18,464 nt of DNA from CAZDET01 sp964504335 (GTDB taxonomy: Bacteria; Bacteroidota; Bacteroidia; Chitinophagales; Saprospiraceae), in assembly GCA_964504335.1 (NCBI GenBank), contig CAZDET010000082.1, forward strand, positions 1-18,464, in the 5' to 3' direction. Of this stretch, positions 9,129-14,896 are shown in pieces; the first letter of the stretch is position 1; each line of letters opens with the position of its first letter. The position numbers were made by a program, and so were the translations under genes. The notes beneath the pieces were generated by a model. That model was not told where the DNA came from, searched no databases, and was given only the letters and a program-made list of their open reading frames with translations.

Positions 9129-9292
9129 ACAACGATACGAAACAACAAGCTTTGACACGCTTTTTTACTCTCCCATCAAAGGGTTAGTGGTTCACACACC
9201 GAAACGGGTGTTCTTCTCACGAACATCTCTTCTCGGTCATAGGGGTTCTTTATATCGAAGGGTACTGTCAGTTTTGGCAGTACTCTTTTTTT
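9129..9292 (+). ncRNA. Candidate small RNA of about 165 nt
   Basis: The stretch lies between a likely promoter (CATCTTTG, 9115-9122) and a strong intrinsic terminator (9259-9292). It contains no ATG, so it is unlikely to code for protein. Visible local structure includes a hairpin ACACC-GAAACG-GGTGT (9196-9211) that can be enclosed by GTTC/GAAC, and a CCC-ATCAAA-GGG hairpin before it. A pyrimidine-rich, probably single-stranded stretch (around 9211-9236, with CTTCTC and CTCTTCTC) follows and could pair with A/G-rich mRNA starts. I do not recognise it as a named RNA family. The start is estimated from the -7 element. It could instead be only the 3' tail of the HK1 transcript. Confidence 0.5.
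9259..9292 (+). terminator. Intrinsic terminator of the small RNA and/or HK1 operon
   Basis: AGGGTACTGTCA (9259-9270) pairs with TGGCAGTACTCT (9275-9286) across a four-base GTTT loop, giving a 12-bp stem with two G-T pairs. A run of seven T follows at 9286-9292. This is the clearest rho-independent terminator in the window. Confidence 0.9.
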
Positions 9293-9310
9293 GATTTATG
9301 TGAGGTTTGC

Positions 9311-9338
9311 CTTTTCGGCCAGCTAGCTGGCCGAAAAG
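9311..9338. repeat. Perfect 28-bp palindrome
   Basis: The arm CTTTTCGGCCAGCT is followed directly by its exact reverse complement AGCTGGCCGAAAAG. A second GCCTTTT/AAAAGGC pair (9309-9315 with 9342-9348) offers an alternative, longer-loop stem. Neither strand has a T-run after it, so it is not a standard terminator. It could be a protein binding site or a REP-like hairpin. Confidence 0.8.
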
Positions 9339-9349
9339 TTTAAAAGGCG

Positions 9350-9386
9350 AACAGGTGAAAGGGTGAACCTAAACTTTTCACCTGTT
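9350..9386. repeat. 11-bp inverted repeat, AACAGGTGAAA type
   Basis: AACAGGTGAAA (9350-9360) and its exact complement TTTCACCTGTT (9376-9386) are separated by 15 bases. It lies 11 bases after the 28-bp palindrome and may be part of the same intergenic hairpin cluster. No function is evident. Confidence 0.65.
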
Positions 9387-9437
9387 AAATTCGGGCAGCC
9401 CACCTCCTGGAGAAATTGGTTTTCGGGCCCAACTCTT

Positions 9438-9558
9438 ATACCAATTCAAATTTAAACTGTCGAAAAAATTGTCAAAGAAGGAAAAATTGATTGGTATTAC
9501 ACGACTTACCGTTAACAGCGTGCTTTCAATGTGGCAGTTTAAACGACTTCAGTAATAC
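9438..9558. repeat. Interlocking inverted repeats, possible small mobile-element remnant
   Basis: Three perfect inverted pairs interlock here: ATACCAAT/ATTGGTAT (9438-9445 with 9490-9497), TTTAAACTG/CAGTTTAAA (9451-9459 with 9535-9543) and GTATTAC/GTAATAC (9494-9500 with 9552-9558). The DNA is AT-rich and non-coding. A decayed MITE is one reading, but I see no target-site duplication. The rest of 9387-9674 shows nothing I can name; a purine-rich stretch (GGGAAAAAGAAAAAGGGAAA) lies at about 9579-9598. Confidence 0.35.
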
Positions 9559-9674
9559 GTTTTGATTAAGAATGTAAAGGGAAAAAGAAAAAGGGAAAGC
9601 ATGAACACGCGGTTCATTACTTCCCCTTGCAGAGTAGTTTGGCTAATAGGGTGCAGGCGGGTAATTTGCCGGGA

Positions 9675-9866
9675 TTACATCACGGGATAAAACGGATGAA
9701 ATGGATAATAATACCTGGGATCGTGCGGGTCTAGTTGGGCCTCTTCCTCCTGCTGTTGGTTGGTAGGGGCTTTAGCGGTTGGATAGTACCAGACGGAATC
9801 CTCGTTCAAGGAAGTGTTCAAGTTGAGATAGAAGGCACGGATGGATGAAAATATGCGAGTGGTCAT
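9675..9866 (-). CDS. Small hypothetical protein, 63 aa
   Basis: The minus-strand frame from the ATG at 9866 gives MTTRIFSSIRAFYLNL followed by an acidic, Gln-rich, then Tyr/Pro/His-rich tail (DPRYYYPFHPFYPVM). There is no signal peptide, membrane segment or known domain. The frame is open upstream to another ATG at 9911, but that one lies upstream of the probable transcription start. Support for a real gene is the paired direct repeat and -7-like element at 9898-9959, which would start transcription about 25 bases before this ATG, and a composition that looks like protein rather than a random frame. It is not recognised as any family, and a chance frame remains possible. Confidence 0.45.
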   Translation of the reverse strand: MTTRIFSSIRAFYLNLNTSLNEDSVWYYPTAKAPTNQQQEEEAQLDPHDPRYYYPFHPFYPVM

Positions 9867-9897
9867 GAGGCTGTGTTTTTGATTTTGTTTCTGGTTG

Positions 9898-9959
9898 CAA
9901 GTTGGCCTCATTTCCAGTGGCGAAAGTGGAATAATGTATCGGATGTGTGCAGTATTGTT
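9898..9959 (-). promoter_or_regulatory. Paired direct repeat D plus weak -7 element, before the 63-aa gene
   Basis: Reading the minus strand, AACAATA (9959-9953, followed by CTGCAC) is repeated 21 bases later as TACATTA (9938-9932, followed by TTCCAC). A weak -7-like CCAACTTG ends at 9898. Its TTG is exactly as far from the second repeat as the TTG of site A is from its own (38 bases). The second repeat is less perfect than in A-C but keeps the TCCAC tail seen in the first repeats of A and B. Confidence 0.5.
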
Positions 9960-9978
9960 TCACTCACACTCACACCCC

Positions 9979-11208
9979 TTAGTACAACTCCCTCATCCAA
10001 ATTGTGCCGGGCACCGCTTTCAGGGCATCGACCAGGGATTGGTCGTAGTCCTTATCTACGTCGGCAATGACGTAGCCGAGTGTTTCGCTGGTTTTGAGGT
10101 ACTGACCGAGCACGTTGATGCCGCTTTCGGCCAGGATTCCATTAAACTGAGCGATCACATTGGGGATGTTGTGGTGGATATGCAGCAAGCGGTGGGCACC
10201 CTCGAAGGGGGGCAATTGCACGTTGGGCAGGTTGACGCTACCGAACGTACTACCGGTATTGATGTAGTTGATCACTTTGCCGGGGACGAATTGCCCGATG
10301 TTTTCCTGGGCTTCCATGGTGCTCCCGCCGATGTGTGGGGTGAGAATGGTATTGGGGGCGTTTTGTAGTGGAGTTTCTAGCGGTTCGTTGTTGCTTTTGG
10401 GTTCTTTGGGGAAAACGTCGACGCTACAACCCTTTAATTTGCCCGAATCGAGGGCGGCTTTGAGTGCGTCGAGATCGACGACCTTCCCCCGTGCTAAATT
10501 GACGAAGATGGCGCCGTCTTTCATCTGGGCAAATTCGGTGGCACCGAAGAGGTGGTTGTTGTCCGGGCGGCCGTCGATGTGAAGGCTGACCACATCGGAG
10601 ATGGCGAGTAATTCGGCGAGCGTGTTGCAGCGGGTGGCATTGCCGAGCACCAGGCGATCGACCAAATCGTAGAAATAGACCTTCATCCCGAGCGCCTCGG
10701 CCACCACCGACAGTTGGCTGCCGATGTTGCCATATCCTACGATGCCGAGGGTTTTCCCGCGCACCTCGTTGGCATTCTTGGCCGATTTTTGCCATTTGCC
10801 CTGGTGCATGGCTCGCATCTTATCCGGCACATTGCGCACCAACATGATGATTTCGGCAATGGCCAGTTCCACTACCGAACGGGTATTACTGTAGGGCGCA
10901 TTGAACACGGCCACGCCAGCCTCGCTGCAGGCATCCAGATCAATCTGATTGGTACCGATGCAGAAGGCCCCCACACAAATCAACCGCTTGCTACTCTGGA
11001 TTACTTTTTCGGTGAGCTGCGTCTTGGAGCGAATACCGATGATGTGGACATCCTCGATTTTTTCGCACAATTCGGCTTCCGTCAGCGAGGTTTCGAGGTA
11101 TTCGACCTGGTAGCCCTCTTCTTCAAATAGATCGACGGCCTTATTGTGGACCCCCTCCAGCAGCAGTACTTTGATGAGGTGTTTGGGGTAAGAGTATACT
11201 TTCTTCAT
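9979..11208 (-). CDS. serA: D-3-phosphoglycerate dehydrogenase
   Basis: This is the first enzyme of phosphorylated serine biosynthesis, oxidising 3-phosphoglycerate to 3-phosphohydroxypyruvate with NAD+. The 409 residues are nearly the same length as E. coli SerA (410) and follow it closely. There is FCIGTNQIDLDA and FNAPYSNTRSV in the substrate domain, the Rossmann GYGNIG at 159-163, and catalytic R240, E269 and H292 at the positions known for E. coli. The C-terminal ACT domain runs from about 338 to 409 (HRLLHIHHNIPN.., ending GTIWMRELY) and mediates serine feedback in this family. The start MKKVYSYPKHLIKVLLLEGVH matches the family. It stands alone, with no serC beside it, and is divergent from the methyltransferase gene. 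It is a cytoplasmic housekeeping gene in an otherwise regulatory neighbourhood. Confidence 0.97.
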   Translation of the reverse strand: MKKVYSYPKHLIKVLLLEGVHNKAVDLFEEEGYQVEYLETSLTEAELCEKIEDVHIIGIRSKTQLTEKVIQSSKRLICVGAFCIGTNQIDLDACSEAGVAVFNAPYSNTRSVVELAIAEIIMLVRNVPDKMRAMHQGKWQKSAKNANEVRGKTLGIVGYGNIGSQLSVVAEALGMKVYFYDLVDRLVLGNATRCNTLAELLAISDVVSLHIDGRPDNNHLFGATEFAQMKDGAIFVNLARGKVVDLDALKAALDSGKLKGCSVDVFPKEPKSNNEPLETPLQNAPNTILTPHIGGSTMEAQENIGQFVPGKVINYINTGSTFGSVNLPNVQLPPFEGAHRLLHIHHNIPNVIAQFNGILAESGINVLGQYLKTSETLGYVIADVDKDYDQSLVDALKAVPGTIWMRELY

Positions 11209-11620
11209 GAGTGGATATTTGTGGAATGGCGGGGCGAAGATCTTCTAAATACTTGGGGTGGCAAAGGGGAGAAGGGAGAAAATTGCACCCTCGGCACTCA
11301 GTCGATTGCCGGGCTCGGGGCGCCGCACACCATGTGGGTGGGAATAATAAAAACGACCCGCCCACCAAACCTGCCAACCTCAGGGGATGCAGGTAGCCCG
11401 AGCGTGCGCAGCGCACGCGACTACCAGTAATGTCTACGGCCGTTTCTGAATTGGACTTATCAATTGGAGCGAAAAACTGCCCCGCCGGACAGTAATTGGA
11501 TGGACGACAAAGATAGGTGGTTCATGCCTAACAATCAAGGCTTGTTTCCTGAAAAGCCGCCAAAGGGGCCTTTCTGATCGTGGGGATTCATGCAGTCGTG
11601 GTAGGTGGAAACGGAGATTA
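11209..11620. other. Intergenic region between serA and the methyltransferase gene
   Basis: About 410 bases with no convincing gene. It must contain the serA promoter (minus), but I see no clear TAnnTTTG with a spaced TTG. The one strong structure is a GC-rich hairpin at 11402-11418: GCGTGCGC, one base, then GCGCACGC, with an outer GTAG/CTAC pair at 11393-11396 and 11421-11424. No T-run follows. A short AAAGG-GG-CCTTT palindrome lies at about 11561-11572. A minus-strand open frame of 79 codons here has no supporting signal. Confidence 0.5.
11402..11418. repeat. GC-rich perfect hairpin
   Basis: Eight-base arms GCGTGCGC and GCGCACGC around a single A, inside a wider GTAG...CTAC. It is intergenic and not followed by T residues. 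It may be a REP-like element. Confidence 0.6.
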
Positions 11621-11683
11621 CACAATACTCCACTCTTTTGAAACAATATTGCGAGTACCGCGGCCGGTGCCAACCGATCTTTG
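11621..11683 (+). promoter_or_regulatory. Paired direct repeat B plus -7 element, before the methyltransferase gene
   Basis: CACAATACTCCACT (11621-11634) and TTTGAAACAATA (11637-11648) place the ACAATA cores 21 bases apart. GATCTTTG (11676-11683) lies 34 bases after the start of the second repeat. The first repeat shares ACAATACTCCAC with site A, and the second shares TTTGnAACAATA. Transcription would start at about 11690, giving a leader of about 30 bases before the ATG at 11722. Confidence 0.6.
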
Positions 11684-11721
11684 TGATGTGCGAATGATTA
11701 ACCAATATCAAATCACGAAAA

Positions 11722-12459
11722 ATGAGCACTGCTAATCACACCTTTGTTGCCCAGGAGAAAAAGTCTTCCAACGAACTCCCTTTTCGGACATACATCGAAT
11801 CCTATTCCCTGTTCCAATTATTGGATGATCTCAACGGCCAGCACATACTGGATATGGGCTGCGGAGATGGCCACTATACCCGCAAGCTCAAAGCCGCAGG
11901 TGCGGAGCGGGTCGTCGGAATCGACTTTTCCAAGAAAAAAATCAACCAGGCCGAAGCGGCCGAAGCCCGCCACCCACTGGGCTGTCGCTACGTGCAGGTC
12001 GACCCTGCCAACTTGCCCCCCATGCCCATTTTCGACCGAGTGGTCGCTATGTATCTGCTGAACAACGCCAAGACGAAAAAGGCGCTGGTAAACACTTGCC
12101 GCACGGCCTTCCAGCAACTGAAAAGCGGCGGCTACTTCCTGGGCTATAACGATAATCCCTTTAACTGCCCTACCGAATACCCACGCTACCGGAAGTACGG
12201 CTTCATCAAGCAGGCAGCCTCCCGGCGCAAGGACGGCACGCCGATTCGCTACACCTTCTTCAACCGCGAGGGAGCCTTCCACAGCATCCACCACTACTAC
12301 TGGACGCCACTGACGTACCGCAAGGCGTTCGAAGCTGCCGGCTTCGTCGATTTTGAGTGGATCGAGCCAGAGCTGCCGGTCTTTCAGCTCGCCAACCCGC
12401 TGTGGGAGCAGTTTATGGCTCACCCGCCGGTGATCGGCTTTCGGGCGCGCAAGCCTTAA
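11722..12459 (+). CDS. ToxA-like class I SAM-dependent methyltransferase
   Basis: A 245-residue soluble enzyme with the class I Rossmann methyltransferase fold. Motif I is LDMGCGDGHY (43-52). The acidic residue that binds the SAM ribose is D68 in VVGIDFS. Post-motifs include FDRVVAMYLLNNA (104-116) and the strand LKSGGYFLGYNDNP (133-146). The N-terminal LPFRTYIESYSLFQLL, the central YNDNP and the C-terminal YYWTPLTYRKAFEAAGF are like those of methyltransferases annotated as toxoflavin synthase ToxA or its relatives. No other toxoflavin genes are nearby, so the substrate is unknown and may be a small molecule. It is transcribed away from serA behind paired repeat site B. Methylation cycles consume serine-derived one-carbon units, but a link to serA is only suggestive. 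Confidence 0.85.
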   Translation: MSTANHTFVAQEKKSSNELPFRTYIESYSLFQLLDDLNGQHILDMGCGDGHYTRKLKAAGAERVVGIDFSKKKINQAEAAEARHPLGCRYVQVDPANLPPMPIFDRVVAMYLLNNAKTKKALVNTCRTAFQQLKSGGYFLGYNDNPFNCPTEYPRYRKYGFIKQAASRRKDGTPIRYTFFNREGAFHSIHHYYWTPLTYRKAFEAAGFVDFEWIEPELPVFQLANPLWEQFMAHPPVIGFRARKP

Positions 12460-12594
12460 AACAGCTTCTTAGGCATAAACCCAGCAAACCATTTGATGCC
12501 TTTCGGCTGCCTCCGGATGTTGGGGGTGGCCGATTTTGATTAATGGTGAATGGTGGAGAGCGAATGGCGAATTCTCTTTTGCCAGCACTCACTA

Positions 12595-12611
12595 ACCTGA
12601 CAAAGTCAGGT
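12595..12611. repeat. Perfect hairpin ACCTGAC-AAA-GTCAGGT
   Basis: Seven-base arms around a three-base loop, intergenic, about 135 bases after the methyltransferase stop. No T-run follows, so it is a weak terminator at best. It resembles interspersed palindromes seen between genes in related bacteria. The rest of 12460-12649 holds short imperfect repeats (TGGTGAATGGTG) and no gene. Confidence 0.55.
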
Positions 12612-12649
12612 CTGGTAGGCTCGTGCTTCAAGATATCATTAGCTTCTCG

Positions 12650-12657
12650 TATATTTG
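12650..12657 (+). promoter_or_regulatory. -7 element for RRHK2
   Basis: TATATTTG is a full match to the Bacteroidota TAnnTTTG -7 consensus. No good -33 TTG stands 17-23 bases upstream (TTC at best). Transcription would start at about 12664 and leave an unusually long leader of about 180 bases before the ATG at 12845. The paired direct repeat seen at sites A, B and D is not present here. Confidence 0.45.
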
Positions 12658-12844
12658 TTCTCTACAGCACGCGAGAACCGCCCCGCTGTATCCAACCCGG
12701 ACAACATCCACACATATACCTAAAACGGAGTGGTTTGGGTATAACCTATCTAGACTCGATCAGAAGACGAGAGCACCGATCCTACCACATTCAGACAATC
12801 CACGCAGAAAATTTCATCTAACAGGAGCCGTAAAAACCACGAGC

Positions 12845-14782
12845 ATGGCGACGCACATTTTGGTGGTGGACGATGAGCTGGACATGAAGCCATTGATGCA
12901 ACTGCGCTTTCGGTCGGCTATCCGGGCGGGGGAGTACCGCTTTTCCTATGCGCTCGGCGGAAAGGAAGCATTGAGCTGCCTGGAGGCGCAAGAGGATATC
13001 GCCATCGTGCTGTGCGATATCAATATGCCGGAAATGGATGGGCTCACCTTACTGCCACTGCTCATGCAGCAGCGCCCACACCTGCGGGTGGTGATGGTTT
13101 CGGCCTACGGCGATATGGAAAATATTCGCCGGGCCATGAACCTCGGGGCCTTCGATTTCGTGACAAAGCCGATTGATTTTGAAGACCTGGAAACCACCAT
13201 CCGGAAAACCATCCGGGAGGTCGAACTGGTTAAGCGGGCGGAACTGACCGCCGAATTGGAGCAGCGCAACGAGCGACTCGCCCAATTGGATCGTATGAAA
13301 TCGCAGTTCGTGACGAACCTGTCGCACGAATTCCGGACGCCCCTGACCAGTCTGCTCGGAGCGAAGGACCTGATTCAGCAAGACCCGGATCGCTGGTTGG
13401 GCAAAGGGCTGGATATTATTCAGCGGCAGGGCCAGGCGATGCTGGACTTGGTCAACCAACTGCTGGAGGTGCGCAAATTGGAGTCCGGGAGGCAGTTGGT
13501 TCGCTACGTCCGCAACAACGTGATTCCCTTTGTCGCCTACTTGCTCGAGCCCTTCGAAGCGCTGGTGGAAAACGCAAAACAGACCCTTACCGTTGACTAT
13601 CAGTTGGAGGAACTGATGATGGATTACGATCCGGATAAGTTGGCGAGTATTCTTTCCAACCTGCTGTCGAATGCAATCAAGTACAGTTCGGAAGGAGGCG
13701 CCATTTCCATTAGTATTGGAAGGTCGGACACTTGTTTCCGATTTAGCATCTCCGATACAGGGATAGGAATGGATCAGGACCTGTTGGACAACATCTTCGA
13801 GCGGTTCCAACAAGGGGAAAAACCGATGGATCAAGGCGTATTGGCTGCTTCGGATAGTTCGGGTATTGGCTTGCACCTGGTCAAGGAATTGGTCGATTTA
13901 CTCCAGGGGCGCATCGAAGTGCGGAGCCAGGAAGGGGAGGGGTCGACCTTCGTCCTGTTACTACCCATCGAGCAACTGGCAGACGTGCCTACAACAGCCA
14001 CAGAGTTGCCCATTGCTTCCGAGGCGATCGAAGATCTTCCGCATTTACTGATCGTAGAAGACAATCCGGACATCGCCACCTACCTCACCGCCAGCCTGGA
14101 AAACGAATACCGCATCGAGGTCGCCTGGGACGGGACCGCTGGCCTACAGCAAGCCATTGAGACCATTCCGGATCTGGTGCTCAGCGATATCGTATTGCCC
14201 GGTCGGGATGGGCTCGAATTGTGTACAGCCCTGAAACAGGATCAGCGGACCAGTCATATTCCGGTCGTTCTCCTCACCGCGCGTGCCACGGAAGAGGCGC
14301 GCCTGAAGAGCCTGGAAGTGGGCGCCGACGCCTATCTCGAAAAGCCGGTCAAGGCCCGCGAATTGCACCTCCGGCTCGCCCAATTGATCGACTCGCGACG
14401 GCAGTTGCAGCAGCGCTACCAATCCCTGGCTACTGCAAGAAATGGAGCACTAAATCCACAGGATCGGGAGGATGCCTTCCTGCTGCGACTCCGCGAAGTA
14501 GTGGAAAAGCAAATGGAGGATGAGGAATTCGGTATTCCCGAATTGTGCCAGGCCCTGACGGTCAGTCGCACCCAATTACACCGAAAGGTCAAGGCCCTCA
14601 CGAATAAATCGACGTCGCTCTTCGTTCGCTCGATCCGCCTCCAACGAGCCAAAGAACTGCTGCGCAGTACCGATCTCAATATCTCCGAAGTGGCCTACAG
14701 AGTAGGGTACTCCGATCCCAAGTATTTCTCCCATACCTTTCTGCAGGAGTTTGGGCAGCGGCCTACTAATTATAGGAATTAG
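12845..14782 (+). CDS. RRHK2: soluble hybrid regulator, REC-HisKA-HATPase-REC-HTH_AraC
   Basis: A 645-residue paralogue of RRHK1 with the same domain order. Receiver 1 (1-125) has D9/D10, D58, S86 and K108. HisKA has H161 in SHEFRTP. HATPase_c has N272/N276, DTGIGM from 304 and GIGL from 340. Receiver 2 (400-515) has D406, D448, T478 and K500. The AraC helix-turn-helix region is about 545-645, with LNISEVAYRVGYSDPKYFSHTF as its second helix pair. Residue numbers in receiver 1 and the kinase match RRHK1 exactly, so the two are recent or tightly constrained duplicates. No sensor or membrane segment is present. The convergent HK2 downstream is the likely input partner. I use the ATG at 12845 because MATHILVVDDE starts the receiver; the frame is open upstream but reads through the promoter. 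Confidence 0.93.
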   Translation: MATHILVVDDELDMKPLMQLRFRSAIRAGEYRFSYALGGKEALSCLEAQEDIAIVLCDINMPEMDGLTLLPLLMQQRPHLRVVMVSAYGDMENIRRAMNLGAFDFVTKPIDFEDLETTIRKTIREVELVKRAELTAELEQRNERLAQLDRMKSQFVTNLSHEFRTPLTSLLGAKDLIQQDPDRWLGKGLDIIQRQGQAMLDLVNQLLEVRKLESGRQLVRYVRNNVIPFVAYLLEPFEALVENAKQTLTVDYQLEELMMDYDPDKLASILSNLLSNAIKYSSEGGAISISIGRSDTCFRFSISDTGIGMDQDLLDNIFERFQQGEKPMDQGVLAASDSSGIGLHLVKELVDLLQGRIEVRSQEGEGSTFVLLLPIEQLADVPTTATELPIASEAIEDLPHLLIVEDNPDIATYLTASLENEYRIEVAWDGTAGLQQAIETIPDLVLSDIVLPGRDGLELCTALKQDQRTSHIPVVLLTARATEEARLKSLEVGADAYLEKPVKARELHLRLAQLIDSRRQLQQRYQSLATARNGALNPQDREDAFLLRLREVVEKQMEDEEFGIPELCQALTVSRTQLHRKVKALTNKSTSLFVRSIRLQRAKELLRSTDLNISEVAYRVGYSDPKYFSHTFLQEFGQRPTNYRN

Positions 14783-14827
14783 AATTTAGTTCTTTAGAAT
14801 TTAGTTCGTTAGTACATTAAGAAGACT

Positions 14828-14864
14828 TTTAAACCTTTAGGTTTTCTAGATTTTTAGGTTTAAA
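14828..14864. terminator. Candidate bidirectional terminator between RRHK2 and HK2
   Basis: TTTAAACCT (14828-14836) and AGGTTTAAA (14856-14864) form a perfect 9-bp stem with a 19-base loop. An alternative inner stem AAACCT-TT-AGGTTT lies at 14831-14844, followed by a T-rich stretch at 14842-14855. It sits between two convergent genes. Upstream is a tandem TTAGAATTTAGTTC pair (14781-14809). The stem is AT-rich, so termination strength is doubtful. Confidence 0.45.
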
Positions 14865-14896
14865 CCAAAGTACTAAAGGACCAAAAGGCCAAAACC

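Noticed and set aside
9311..9338. The 28-bp palindrome as a terminator
   Set aside because: No T-run follows on either strand, and a much better terminator lies 20 bases upstream.
9895..10368. A 157-codon plus-strand open frame opposite the serA 3' end
   Set aside because: The minus strand encodes the unmistakable ACT-domain end of SerA. The opposite frame is a shadow.
11434..11673. A 79-codon minus-strand open frame between serA and the methyltransferase gene
   Set aside because: It has no family resemblance or promoter, and it overlaps regulatory site B.
12623..12844. Upstream start for RRHK2 (74 extra residues)
   Set aside because: The extension reads through the TATATTTG -7 element and has no receiver or signal sequence character.
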